From: Prevotella sp.
GTDB lineage: Bacteria > Bacteroidota > Bacteroidia > Bacteroidales > Bacteroidaceae
Direction of reading: 5' to 3'
Length of the DNA stretch: 64,000 nucleotides
NCBI GenBank assembly: GCA_017449495.1
Contig: JAFTFO010000039.1
Span: 1-64,000 of the forward strand
The number at the start of each line of letters is the position of its first letter. Position 1 is the first letter of the stretch. The notes under the pieces were generated by a model. It was not told the DNA's origin and did not search any database. It saw nothing but the letters and a program-made list of their open reading frames with translations. The position numbers and the translations under genes were made by a program. Shown here in pieces: positions 1 to 7,756 of this stretch.

Positions 1-83
1 CTTTGGAGGAGATTCTGAAAGACGAGCCAATCGAAAATCCTGAAGAGCAGGACAAACAGCTGTGGCTTGAGTTTGAGAATTAG
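1..83 (+). CDS. C-terminal end of an unidentified protein (cut by window edge)
   Basis: An open frame enters from the left edge and ends at TAG 81-83. The roughly 26 visible residues are very acidic and end in LWLEFEN. This is too little to assign a family. The gene lies convergent to the MBOAT fragment that follows. Confidence 0.55.
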   Translation, partial: LEEILKDEPIENPEEQDKQLWLEFEN

Positions 84-134
84 GTCAACTATCAAAGTGT
101 CACTTCTGGAAATGTTAACAGATTTTCGTGGACA

Positions 135-440
135 CTAGTGGAAGAAATTATAGTATTTGAATATGCCGAGAATGCTGATGTTTAGAACGATATTGGTTGC
201 ACTCACCACCTGCTGCCATCGTCGCCGACCCTCATAATGCTCAATGAGCAGACCACTCCCGTAGCTGAAAAGCGAAGTGAGGGCAATCAGAAGTAAGAAT
301 CGCAGATCCCACCAGCCATAGAACACATAACTGGCTATGACCACCAGCAGATTCTGCCGTCGGCGTCCAGAAAACACAAACCAATAGAGAAGAAACACTA
401 TTGGCAGGAACACCACGAATTCAAATGAATTGAAAAGCAT
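135..440 (-). pseudogene. N-terminal remnant of an MBOAT (AlgI-like) O-acyltransferase
   Basis: The 101 residues match the beginning of membrane-bound O-acyltransferases: a start MLFNSFEFVVFLPIVFLLYW, the motif RRRQNLLVVIASYVFYGWWD and the segment ILGIFKYYNFF, with three hydrophobic stretches. Family members are about 450-500 residues and carry the catalytic His in the C-terminal half. This frame stops one residue after KYYNFF, so all catalytic parts are missing. The start codon and first membrane segments are intact, so it looks like a gene cut by deletion or recombination between itself and the gene at the left edge. It could still be translated as a short membrane peptide, but acyltransferase function is not expected. 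It lies 11 bp downstream of the mutS stop on the same strand. Confidence 0.8.
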
Positions 441-451
441 AATCGTTCAAA

Positions 452-3073
452 CTATTTGCCTGAGACAATCTTCTTGATGTCGTTGAGTTTGTTGAGGGCT
501 TCCAGGGGGGTGAGGTTGTTCACGTCGAGGCCGAGGATTTCGTCACGGACCTGACAAAGCACGGGGTCGTCGAGCTGGAAGAACGACAGTTGCATGCCTT
601 CACGAGAGGCGGCAATCTCGGCTGTCGGCTTGCCAACGCTACCTACAGAGGCGTTTTCGGCCTCCAACTGCTTCAGGATCACGTTGGCGCGCCTCACGAT
701 GCTGCGGGGCATGCCCGCAATCTCGGCCACGTGGATACCAAAGGAGTGCTCACTCCCACCCTTTTCGAGTTTGCGCAGGAAGATGACCTTGCCATCGACC
801 TCCTTCACGGAGACGTTATAGTTCTTGATGCGGGAGAAGTTCTTTTCCATCTCGTTCAGCTCGTGGTAGTGGGTGGCGAAGAGGGTGCGAGGGTGGCCTT
901 TGGCATTCTCGTGCAGATATTCCACGATGGCCCAGGCGATGCTGATGCCGTCGTAGGTGCTGGTGCCTCGCCCTAACTCGTCGAAGAGCACGAGCGAGCG
1001 GCTGCTGACATTATTGAGTATGTTCGAGGCTTCCGTCATCTCTACCATAAACGTAGACTCGCCTAACGAGATGTTGTCTGAGGCTCCCACTCGGGTGAAT
1101 ATCTTGTCCACCAGTCCTATCTTGGCAGCTTCGGCTGGTACAAAGCAACCTATCTGTGCCAGTAGCACGATGAGAGCCGTTTGTCGCAGCAGGGCAGACT
1201 TACCAGCCATATTCGGACCCGTGATGATGATGATCTGCTGACGCTCGTTGTCGAGCAGGATGTCGTTGGGCACATAGCGCTCTCCAAGGGGCAGTTCCTG
1301 TTCGATAACGGGATGGCGACCCTGCTTGATGTCGATCACCTCCGTCTCGTCAATCACAGGGCGCACGTACTTGTTCTCCTCTGCCGTCTTGGCAAACGAG
1401 AGTAGACAGTCGAGGTGGGCGATGATGTTGGCATTGATCTGTATCTGGGGGATGAACTCCTGCATGCCTAAGATCAGGTCGTTGAAGAGCTTCGCCTCTA
1501 ACGAAAGGATGCGGTCCTCAGCCCCTAATATCTTCTCTTCATACTCCTTCAGCTCCTGGGTGATATAGCGTTCTGCCTGTGCCAGTGTCTGCTTGCGCAC
1601 CCACTCTGGCGGCACCTGGTCCTTATAAGTGTTGCGTACCTCGAGGTAGTAGCCGAACACGTTGTTATAGCCAATCTTCAACGAGCTGATGCCCGTCTCT
1701 TGGGCCTCGCGCTCTTGTATCTTCAGCAGGTAGTCCTTGCCGCTGTAGGCGATGGTGCGCAGCTCATCGAGTTCTGCGTTCACGCCGTCTTTGATGACGC
1801 CCCCTTTGGCCACCAGTTGTGGGGGATCGTTCTGGATCTCCCTCTCGATTCTATCTCTGAGTGACTCGCACAGGTTCAGTTGCTCACCCACCCTCTTCAG
1901 GGCCTCGTTGTCGGCATAGAGACAGGCGGTCTTAATGGGTTGTATAGCCTGCAAGGCAACCTTCAGTTGTACCACTTCTCTCGGCGATACACGTCCTACA
2001 GCGACCTTCGAGATGATGCGCTCCAGGTCACCGATGCGATGCAACTGCTCATCGACACACTGGCGGAAGTCGGGCTCCCGATAGTAGTACTCCACGATGT
2101 CAAGGCGCTCATTGATATGTTTCACGTCTTTCAAGGGGAACACCAGCCAGCGTCTCAGCAGTCGGCCGCCCATGGGCGATACTGTCTTGTCAATCACGTC
2201 GAGCAGCGACTTGCCATCGTCCTGCATGGGGTGGACCAGTTCGAGGCTGCGGATGGTGAACTTATCCAGACGTACAAACTTGTCTTCCTCGATGCGGGAG
2301 ATCGAGGTGATATGGCCTATCTGCGTGTGCTGTGTCTGTTCGAGATACTGTAGAATGGCCCCAGCAGCGATGACGCCACTCTGCAGGTGGTCCACCCCAA
2401 AGCCCTTCAGGTTCTTCACATGGAAGTGTCGCAGCAGTTTCTGCTTCGAGTTTTGCTCTGTGAAGACCCAGTCGTCGAGCTGGAAGGTGAAGAACTTCGT
2501 GCCAAAGAGGCGCTCAAAGTCCTGCTTGCGGCTTCTGTCGAAAAGTATCTCTTTTGGGGAGAAACTGCCCAAGAGCTTCTCCACGTAGTCGGCCGTTCCC
2601 TCGCCTGTGAGGAACTCACCCGTGGAGATGTCAAGGAAGGCCACACCAAACGAAGCCTTTCCGAAGTGTACGGCAGCCAGGAAGTTGTTCTCCTTGTAGT
2701 TGAGCACGTTGTCTGAGAGGGCCACACCAGGCGTCACCAGTTCGGTAATGCCTCGCTTTACGAGTTTTTTCGTCAGCTTGGGGTCCTCTAACTGGTCGCA
2801 GATGGCCACGCGCTTGCCAGCCCTGATGAGTTTGGGCAGGTAGGTGTCGAGGGCGTGGTGGGGGAATCCCGCCATCTCGTCGCCCTTCACGCCTGCGCCG
2901 TTGTTACGATGGGTGAGGGTGATACCTAAGATCTTAGCGGCGGTGATGGCATCCTCGCAGTAGGTCTCATAGAAGTCGCCACACCTGAATAGCATCACTG
3001 CGTCAGGATGTTTCGCCTTCAAATCGAAGAACTGCTTCATCATCGGGGTCAACTCCCCGTCTTTCTTTGCCAT
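452..3073 (-). CDS. mutS: DNA mismatch repair protein MutS
   Basis: MutS recognises mismatches and small loops and recruits MutL. The 873-residue product has the mismatch-contacting Phe-x-Glu motif in the N-terminal domain ([10 protein letters not shown]), a connector and lever region, and a C-terminal ABC ATPase with Walker A GPNMAGKS at about residue 618, Walker [17 protein letters not shown] and the FATHYHEL segment. Length is normal for bacterial MutS1. The frame is open upstream to 3175, but the -7 box (3122-3129) lies inside that extension, and [16 protein letters not shown] is the usual family start, so ATG 3073 is chosen. A divergent glycosylase-like repair gene starts about 140 bp away. 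Confidence 0.97.
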   Translation of the reverse strand: MAKKDGELTPMMKQFFDLKAKHPDAVMLFRCGDFYETYCEDAITAAKILGITLTHRNNGAGVKGDEMAGFPHHALDTYLPKLIRAGKRVAICDQLEDPKLTKKLVKRGITELVTPGVALSDNVLNYKENNFLAAVHFGKASFGVAFLDISTGEFLTGEGTADYVEKLLGSFSPKEILFDRSRKQDFERLFGTKFFTFQLDDWVFTEQNSKQKLLRHFHVKNLKGFGVDHLQSGVIAAGAILQYLEQTQHTQIGHITSISRIEEDKFVRLDKFTIRSLELVHPMQDDGKSLLDVIDKTVSPMGGRLLRRWLVFPLKDVKHINERLDIVEYYYREPDFRQCVDEQLHRIGDLERIISKVAVGRVSPREVVQLKVALQAIQPIKTACLYADNEALKRVGEQLNLCESLRDRIEREIQNDPPQLVAKGGVIKDGVNAELDELRTIAYSGKDYLLKIQEREAQETGISSLKIGYNNVFGYYLEVRNTYKDQVPPEWVRKQTLAQAERYITQELKEYEEKILGAEDRILSLEAKLFNDLILGMQEFIPQIQINANIIAHLDCLLSFAKTAEENKYVRPVIDETEVIDIKQGRHPVIEQELPLGERYVPNDILLDNERQQIIIITGPNMAGKSALLRQTALIVLLAQIGCFVPAEAAKIGLVDKIFTRVGASDNISLGESTFMVEMTEASNILNNVSSRSLVLFDELGRGTSTYDGISIAWAIVEYLHENAKGHPRTLFATHYHELNEMEKNFSRIKNYNVSVKEVDGKVIFLRKLEKGGSEHSFGIHVAEIAGMPRSIVRRANVILKQLEAENASVGSVGKPTAEIAASREGMQLSFFQLDDPVLCQVRDEILGLDVNNLTPLEALNKLNDIKKIVSGK

Positions 3074-3121
3074 TACTTGTCTACTAATTAGGTTTCTCTG
3101 TTCCCTTTTCAATTTGAGTGG

Positions 3122-3152
3122 CAAAGTTACTCCTTTTTTCCCAAATGGCAAA
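3122..3152 (-). promoter_or_regulatory. mutS promoter (Bacteroidetes sigma-ABfr type)
   Basis: On the minus strand TTTG (3149-3152) is followed after 19 bp by TAACTTTG (3122-3129). This matches the TTTG-N19/20-TAnnTTTG pattern and predicts a leader of about 40 nt for mutS. Confidence 0.75.
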
Positions 3153-3202
3153 ATTTTCCGCACATTTTTACTCAAAAGCGTGCGAGTTTCAATTGTTCTT
3201 TG

Positions 3203-3210
3203 TATCTTTG
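3203..3210 (+). promoter_or_regulatory. -7 box for the glycosylase-like gene
   Basis: TATCTTTG followed by C, five bases before the chosen ATG. No convincing -33 TTTG at the right distance was seen. A start site 5-7 nt downstream of the box would make the transcript leaderless or nearly so. Confidence 0.6.
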
Positions 3211-3215
3211 CACTG

Positions 3216-3857
3216 ATGAAGAAAAAGGTTTCTTATCTGAACGAGGAGAATGTCCGTCGCAGCAAGGATGGGGTGGAGTGGCATCCACTTATCCCGTTTC
3301 TGCCCGAGAGTGCTCGGGTTCTGTTCTTGGGTAGCTTCCCGCCACAGCGCAAACGCTGGTGTATCGACTTCTTCTATCCCAATTTCATCAACGACCACTG
3401 GCGCATTGAGGGGGAGGTGTTCTTCGGCAATCGCAACCATTTCGTAGACCTTGAGGCCAAGCGGTTTAAGGTTGAGGAGATTGTGGACTTCTGCCTTTCC
3501 AAGGGGATAGCCTTCTTCGATACCGCCACCGCCATCCGTCGTCTGCAGGATAATGCCTCAGACAAGTTCCTTGAGGTTGTGGAGCCAACGGACATCCCTA
3601 CCCTACTCGCCCGCCTGCCTCGTCTCACGGCCATCGTCACCACAGGCGAGAAAGCCACAGAGACCATCTGTGCCTCACTCCAGATTCCAGAGTTACCAAA
3701 GGTAAACACCTTCGTCCCCATCCCCAACGTCTTCAATCACTCTGGTGAGCAACTCATCCTTTACCGTCTGCCCTCCTCCTCTCGTGCCTATCCCCTCGCC
3801 TTCGACAAGAAGGTCGCCGCCTATCGTAAGATGTTTGATTATTGTAAACTATTATAG
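3216..3857 (+). CDS. Uracil-DNA glycosylase superfamily protein (Mug/TDG-like)
   Basis: The 213-residue protein has the layout of the uracil-DNA glycosylase superfamily: an early [10 protein letters not shown] motif in the place of the GxxPG water-activating loop, a central [12 protein letters not shown] segment, and a late segment [20 protein letters not shown] where the DNA-inserting loop lies in relatives. Such enzymes remove uracil or mismatched bases, and sharing a divergent promoter region with mutS fits a repair role. The start at 3216 is preferred over an in-frame one at 3114 because the -7 box lies between them. Exact substrate cannot be read from sequence. Confidence 0.75.
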   Translation: MKKKVSYLNEENVRRSKDGVEWHPLIPFLPESARVLFLGSFPPQRKRWCIDFFYPNFINDHWRIEGEVFFGNRNHFVDLEAKRFKVEEIVDFCLSKGIAFFDTATAIRRLQDNASDKFLEVVEPTDIPTLLARLPRLTAIVTTGEKATETICASLQIPELPKVNTFVPIPNVFNHSGEQLILYRLPSSSRAYPLAFDKKVAAYRKMFDYCKLL

Positions 3858-3876
3858 AGTGATGTAACCCCAGACT

Positions 3877-4722
3877 TTACCTTCTTTGTTGTGGCGGACC
3901 CATGCGGACGGGGCCTCGTGGCATCATTTGGTCTTCGTGACCCCAGATAAGTCCCTTGAGCAGGTGGCCGAAGTCGAAGCCGAACTTCTGACCGTTGTTG
4001 AACTTGACATAAGGGCTGACGATGGGGTCTGTCACCCATTGGCCCGTCATGGGATTCAGATAGCGTCTCACACCAGCATCCACGCCAAAGTTTTTATGAA
4101 GCCGAATGTCGGCAAATCCTCCGAAATGGGTTGTCCCTAAATACGGATTCACAGAAGGACTGATGAGTGAGGAGTTTGGGTAATAGTAACCAAAGGCATG
4201 CAACGAGATGGCATCGTTTAGCCTATAGCCCACCGTGCCTCCTACACCATAGCGTGTCTGCAAGAACCCCATGCCCACCATCCTGTACTTGTCTGCCAGC
4301 GCAGAGGTCGAAAAGCTCCAACGGCCTGTTTCCTGATAGAGCGTCAGGGCGCCAGACTCACGATCGAGCAGACCAGGCATCGAGTCTGCCCCTCCGCTGA
4401 CGATGATGGCAGCTCCTCGCCACGGAGTGAACAGCTTACCGCCCTGCATCGTGTTCACCTCCCAACTGCCTCGTCTGGTGTCGTAGAGGCTGGGGGGCGT
4501 GTCGAACTTGTATCCAGGATTATTCGTCGTCAATGGCAGGAATTGTCTTTTCCACAGCGTCGAGTCATACTGCTGCAGGAGGGAATCCGTCGGCAAGAGG
4601 TCACCGCTCAGGCCCACGGAGTCTTTCCTCAGTGATTTCCCTTCACCGATATCCGTCTGCGCTGCTACATCTGTTGCTATCGTCAGTAGCATCGCCATGA
4701 GTATCTTCCTCAAGATCTTCAT
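3877..4722 (-). CDS. Exported protein of unknown function, outer-membrane-like
   Basis: The 281-residue product begins with a signal peptide (MKILRKILMAMLLTIATDVAAQ) and continues with Gly- and aromatic-rich alternating segments such as YGVGGTVGYRLNDAISLHAFGYYYP and FGGFADIRLHKNFGVDAGVRRYLNP, typical of beta-barrel or barrel-associated Bacteroidales proteins. The C-terminus is Pro- and Arg-rich (MMPRGPVRMGPPQQRR). I do not recognise a named family. It stands alone, 19 bp from and convergent with the glycosylase-like gene. A -7-like box (TATCTTTG, 4731-4738, minus strand) lies just upstream. Confidence 0.75.
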   Translation of the reverse strand: MKILRKILMAMLLTIATDVAAQTDIGEGKSLRKDSVGLSGDLLPTDSLLQQYDSTLWKRQFLPLTTNNPGYKFDTPPSLYDTRRGSWEVNTMQGGKLFTPWRGAAIIVSGGADSMPGLLDRESGALTLYQETGRWSFSTSALADKYRMVGMGFLQTRYGVGGTVGYRLNDAISLHAFGYYYPNSSLISPSVNPYLGTTHFGGFADIRLHKNFGVDAGVRRYLNPMTGQWVTDPIVSPYVKFNNGQKFGFDFGHLLKGLIWGHEDQMMPRGPVRMGPPQQRR

Positions 4723-4820
4723 TCAGAGTGCAAAGATAAGAAAAGAATTACAGATATTGCAGATTTCCTTAAATTATTTGCCGATTCGACAAATAATAAT
4801 ATCTTTGCAGCAAGCAGTAT

Positions 4821-4871
4821 TCAGCAGATAACAGCCTCCACAATTGCCCCGTATTTAAAAGGATTCTCCAT
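4821..4871 (-). pseudogene. 16-codon N-terminal remnant of an ATP-binding protein
   Basis: Downstream of a good promoter a frame reads MENPFKYGAIVEAVIC and stops. MxNPFKYGxIV is the usual N-terminus of a common Bacteroidetes AAA-type ATPase family (about 370-520 residues). Only the start survives. No further ATPase motifs are visible in the next 100 bp on this strand. It is inferred to be a deletion remnant, as with the MBOAT fragment. Confidence 0.5.
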
Positions 4872-4896
4872 ATTACGACTTTTTTCGTAGTCGCTG

Positions 4897-4928
4897 CAAA
4901 AGTAAGAATTCTTTTTGAAATAAACAAG
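4897..4928 (-). promoter_or_regulatory. Promoter of the ATPase remnant (recurrent cassette)
   Basis: CTTG (4925-4928) and TACTTTTG (4897-4904) on the minus strand are 20 bp apart. The whole block 4896-4949 matches 45 of 54 bases with the promoter block at 7629-7682. Confidence 0.65.
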
Positions 4929-4994
4929 TATTTTGCAAGAAATCTTACCCATGGAAACAAAGACGACCTACCGCCCAATATATGTCGAATATAA

Positions 4995-5020
4995 CACAGG
5001 GGGACAGGCACCGTGTGAGC
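4995..5020 (+). repeat. RAYT-associated REP-like repeat, copy 1
   Basis: An imperfect palindrome with stem CACA/TGTG around GGGGGACAGGCACC. The same sequence occurs in inverse orientation at 6168-6194 and, with two changes, at 5588-5613. Together the copies bracket the RAYT gene. Confidence 0.75.
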
Positions 5021-5160
5021 GATACTTTCATAGTTGTTCTGTTTTTGACTGTTATAGTTGTGTTCTGTTGCTTTTCGGACTGCAAAGATACAATATTCTT
5101 TCCTTAAATTGGCATATTTCGAAGACTTTTTTTAAATTTTTTTCTTCAAAATCTCATTTC

Positions 5161-5177
5161 TTAATGACATATGACAT
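5161..5177 (+). repeat. Left arm of a 17-bp inverted repeat around array A
   Basis: TTAATGACATATGACAT is perfectly inverted at 5558-5574. A shorter inner pair, ATTAATGACAT (5266-5276) and ATGTCATTAAT (5492-5502), lies inside it. The AT-rich stretch 4723-5570 has no intact gene. It holds the ATPase remnant, REP copy 1, a second RAYT-like -7 box (5083-5090, minus strand), these inverted repeats and array A. Confidence 0.8.
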
Positions 5178-5324
5178 ATTCTTTATCTTATTCTATTGTC
5201 TATCACCATTTTAGCTTTTTAGAAAAAACTCACCTAATAACATAAAAATGATATATAAACGACATATTAATGACATATTTTTGACTATTTCCTTACATTT
5301 TTCTTTCAAATGCTTTTGACTGAC

Positions 5325-5454
5325 TAATTTTGGAGTTTACATAGACTAAACTCGGAGTTTACCTATACCAAACTCCGACTTTACCCTAACCTTTTTCCCA
5401 GTTACCAGCCACCTTTCTCTCACTTTCCTGCCACCTTTCTTCCACTTTACAGCC
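5325..5454. repeat. Array A: 22-bp-phased palindromic repeats
   Basis: Three 15-mers at 5325, 5347 and 5369 fit TAAACTCGGAGTTTA (7-1-7 palindrome; the middle copy is perfect and the outer two degenerate), each separated by 7 bp. The 22-bp period continues into a non-palindromic run whose unit GCCACCTTTCT restarts at 5408 and 5430 and is traceable to 5452. The unit before it (5386-5407) matches at about 14 of 22 positions. Confidence 0.75.
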
Positions 5455-5557
5455 TTCAAACCCCTTCAATCATGCCTCTTATGTCATTTTTATGTCATTA
5501 ATTATTAATTATTTATTCATGTAAACCGTTCATTCACAATAATATAATTTATATAAC

Positions 5558-5574
5558 ATGTCATATGTCATTAA
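5558..5574 (-). repeat. Right arm of the 17-bp inverted repeat around array A
   Basis: ATGTCATATGTCATTAA is the exact reverse complement of 5161-5177. It overlaps the last codons and stop of the RAYT gene. Confidence 0.8.
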
Positions 5575-6062
5575 CATTTTGCTTCATCACAAGGGGACAG
5601 GCACTGTGTGAGGCAACTGCTCCATTCGTAGTCGTCAATGCTCTTTGACAATCCTGCCGCCATTGGATTCTGATGTATATATCTAAGGAGTGTGAAGAAA
5701 TATTCTTGGTCGTTCACAGGCTCGCTTTTGAAACGATCCTGAAAGAGGTGCCCCAATCTTAGGTATTTGTTGTTGTAATAATGGGCATAAGTTGTAGCGA
5801 TACGATGAATGACTGGAGCCAATTTCTCTGCAGACTCCCTGATAAGGAGATGGACATGGTTTGTCATCAGGCAATATGCGTAGAAATAACATCGAGGGGG
5901 AAGTTGTTTCCCTACATCATCAACTGGATGAACCATGTTCCGAAGGATGTTCTGGATGCGAACATAATCCTCATTCTCCTCAAAAATGTTTTGCCTGTTA
6001 GTACCTCGCATCATCACGTGATAGATGCCTGTTCCACTGATTTCTCTTGATTTACGAGCCAT
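5571..6062 (-). CDS. REP-associated tyrosine transposase (RAYT, IS200-like Y1 family)
   Basis: This 163-residue single-domain HUH nuclease-like protein carries the family start MARKSREISGTGIYHVMMRG, the metal-binding NHVHLLI (HUH) motif and the segment LLRYIHQNPMAAGL with the catalytic-Tyr helix. RAYTs nick and join single-stranded hairpin DNA at REP repeats and are usually domesticated single copies rather than active IS elements. The start at 6062 is preferred to 6095 because the -7 box (6093-6100) overlaps the longer start. Copies of a REP-like palindrome flank the gene and one is read as its C-terminal tail (LTQCLSPCD), so the element provides its own stop region. Confidence 0.88.
   Translation of the reverse strand: MARKSREISGTGIYHVMMRGTNRQNIFEENEDYVRIQNILRNMVHPVDDVGKQLPPRCYFYAYCLMTNHVHLLIRESAEKLAPVIHRIATTYAHYYNNKYLRLGHLFQDRFKSEPVNDQEYFFTLLRYIHQNPMAAGLSKSIDDYEWSSCLTQCLSPCDEAKC
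5588..5613 (+). repeat. RAYT-associated REP-like repeat, copy 2 (inside RAYT 3' end)
   Basis: CACAAGGGGACAGGCACTGTGTGAGG shape in the same orientation as copy 1 with two substitutions. On the minus strand it encodes the QCLSPC tail of the RAYT. Confidence 0.75.
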
Positions 6063-6092
6063 AATATTAAATGTAAGATTAGAATAACGGTG

Positions 6093-6123
6093 CAAATATA
6101 CAACATTCTTTTCAGACTACAAA
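6093..6123 (-). promoter_or_regulatory. RAYT promoter
   Basis: TTTG (6120-6123), 19 bp, then TATATTTG (6093-6100) on the minus strand, giving a leader of about 25 nt before ATG 6062. Confidence 0.7.
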
Positions 6124-6167
6124 ATCTTTTTGGAAGAAACTTATGGTTAAGCACACGATAATACCTC

Positions 6168-6194
6168 ACCTCACACGGTGCCTGTCCCCCTGTG
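6168..6194 (-). repeat. RAYT-associated REP-like repeat, copy 3 (inverted)
   Basis: The reverse complement of copy 1, including CACAGGGGGACAGGCACCG and the closing TGTGAG. It lies about 70 bp upstream of the RAYT promoter, so copies 1 and 3 form inverted ends around the gene. Confidence 0.75.
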
Positions 6195-6221
6195 ATTCTG
6201 TCCCCAGTTTGCTTGAAATGA

Positions 6222-6252
6222 GGGCGCAAAGGTTCCTGACCCCTTTGCGCCC
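6222..6252. repeat. Perfect 11-bp hairpin, REP-like or terminator
   Basis: GGGCGCAAAGG (6222-6232) pairs with CCTTTGCGCCC (6242-6252) over a 9-base loop containing TTCCTGA. Its core AGGTTCCTGNCCCCT is shared with the hairpin at 29900-29920. It also lies 65 bp past the stop of the leftward gene at 6318, so a terminator role is possible, although no T-run follows. Confidence 0.6.
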
Positions 6253-6317
6253 ATCCCTCTCTGGTCATGTAACAGAAGAACCGTCACTCTGTTACCATTG
6301 TCTCCAACATCCCATTG

Positions 6318-7088
6318 TTATTTCTGGACAGGACGAACGGAAAAGCCTACGAAACGGTGATTTTGAACAAAATCAGCAGCAGCGGTATGCCATTCGCCAA
6401 CACTAAGGTTATATGCAAAAGCAGATGCTCCTGATAAAGAGGCTGTCCAATAGTAACCAGGACTACCTGTACCACCAGACCTCCATTCTGTCCCCTCCCG
6501 GAGTCCAACACCAGGCAAGAAAATGGAATTCCCGTTAATCTGGCTTGTCATTTTGCAACCATTCACTCCGTTGATTTGCGTCCATTCAACAGTACACTTT
6601 TCATAGAGTTCCTTAAACTCATCAGTAGTAGGTGTGCGCCAATTGCCACCCCAGTTAACAGAGGCCGCATCGTCTGAAGCATCCAGTACTGTCTTGTGGT
6701 CCTCGTCGTTATACTTCAACATGCTTCTGGAGTTCCGATCATAATATTTGTAGGTCTGCCAACTGAAGTCGTGACTATCAGAGTTATATCCCTCAACTTC
6801 TCCCCAGGCATAGTATAGGCCGCTGTCTTCTGGTGTCGATGCTCCAAGATTCACGTTAGCCCATTTCACGCTTAATCCCAGATCTACGGCCATGACCTCT
6901 GATGGTGCCTTGTCTTCAGTACTACTATTCCCATTACCTCTTTCTCGGAAGTAGGTTCTGACGATATCTTCTACGTTAGTGACAATCTCCGTGCCGTCAG
7001 TCTTTTCCACAACCATCTCATACTTCTTTTGGCCAAAAGCGGCCATCTGACAAATACTAATGATAGCTATCAAATAGAGTTTTTTCAT
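6318..7088 (-). CDS. Secreted protein with FISUMP-like C-terminal domain
   Basis: The 256-residue product has a signal peptide (MKKLYLIAIISICQMAAFG), a short conserved module VVEKTDGTEIVTNVEDIV, and a domain running from VDLGLSVKWANVNLGAS through WGGNWRTPTTDEFKELYEKC to GYYWTASL and VGFSVRPVQK. This order is characteristic of the Fibrobacter succinogenes major paralogous (FISUMP)/DUF1566-like domain found on many secreted Bacteroidetes proteins. Ligand and role are unknown. It sits 12 bp downstream of another secreted protein and is probably cotranscribed with it. Confidence 0.75.
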   Translation of the reverse strand: MKKLYLIAIISICQMAAFGQKKYEMVVEKTDGTEIVTNVEDIVRTYFRERGNGNSSTEDKAPSEVMAVDLGLSVKWANVNLGASTPEDSGLYYAWGEVEGYNSDSHDFSWQTYKYYDRNSRSMLKYNDEDHKTVLDASDDAASVNWGGNWRTPTTDEFKELYEKCTVEWTQINGVNGCKMTSQINGNSIFLPGVGLREGTEWRSGGTGSPGYYWTASLSGASAFAYNLSVGEWHTAAADFVQNHRFVGFSVRPVQK

Positions 7089-7100
7089 CTTTATATTTGT

Positions 7101-7556
7101 TTACTTATTAATTACTTTGATTTTGCTCTTCTCTGCACTAATGATATATGTTCCTTTCGCCAGACTTTTCAAAGAAACTTCAGCCTTGCCGAAAGCATCA
7201 GTTGTCAGTTGATTGACTATGCGACCGTCAAGGGAATACACATAGATGGGTGTCCCTTTAGGAACACTACTAAATATGATGCGCCCATCCATAATCTGAG
7301 GATTAGCCTTAACAGGTGTGATGCCTGTTGTCGTTCCGTTGTTGGCTGTATAGTTGTCAACATCGTCTAATGGAAAGGAAATCCTTGTGAAATCGTTGGT
7401 AATAACCATCTCTTCCCCCTCAAAAGTAATGACAGGATTGGTAGATAGTTCTAACGTGGTTTCATTGCCACTCTTCTGCTTGATGACAATCCTTGCCTCG
7501 TCAGCATAAGACCATGTGGCAAATAATAATAATGATATGATTAATCGTAACTTCAT
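7101..7556 (-). CDS. Secreted protein with C-terminal sorting-domain-like end
   Basis: The 151-residue product has a signal peptide (MKLRLIISLLLFATWSYA), then a module comparable to the N-terminus of its neighbour (IVIKQKSGNETTLELSTNPVITF), and ends IYVYSLDGRIVNQL followed by LAKGTYIISAEKSKIKVINK. That end closely resembles the type A C-terminal domain of type IX secretion substrates (GxYxI...K.K). The protein has little besides the signal and the sorting-like end, so it may be a surface or carrier protein. First gene of a two-gene leftward operon behind the promoter at 7630-7661. Confidence 0.7.
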   Translation of the reverse strand: MKLRLIISLLLFATWSYADEARIVIKQKSGNETTLELSTNPVITFEGEEMVITNDFTRISFPLDDVDNYTANNGTTTGITPVKANPQIMDGRIIFSSVPKGTPIYVYSLDGRIVNQLTTDAFGKAEVSLKSLAKGTYIISAEKSKIKVINK

Positions 7557-7629
7557 TGTTTTGTTTGTTTAAAAGATGCCCAATCATCCGCCTTGACTTT
7601 TGGCTTCCACTTCAGAAGTGATGACGGGG

Positions 7630-7661
7630 CAAAGATAGGAATTCTTTTTGAAACAAACAAG
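7630..7661 (-). promoter_or_regulatory. Promoter of the secreted-protein operon (recurrent cassette)
   Basis: CTTG (7658-7661), 20 bp, TATCTTTG (7630-7637) on the minus strand. It includes the spacer TTTCAAAAAGAATTCC and the upstream AAGATTTCTTGC shared with the block at 4896-4949. Confidence 0.75.
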
Positions 7662-7756
7662 GAAATGGCAAGAAATCTTACGTAAGGAAATAAAAATGGC
7701 CCGCCACCGCGAGCCTGTTAATCACTTAAATCTAATAATATGGAAACACCATAGTG

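Noticed and set aside
590..2716. Several plus-strand open frames inside mutS
   Set aside because: They overlap the conserved mutS frame completely and show no domain or promoter evidence.
3074..3175. N-terminal extension of MutS from an upstream start
   Set aside because: The promoter -7 box lies within it, and the extension has no counterpart in MutS proteins.
5571..6194. Active IS200/IS605 insertion sequence
   Set aside because: There is a single RAYT-type gene without tnpB, and the flanking repeats are REP-like and also occur elsewhere, so a domesticated RAYT locus fits better.
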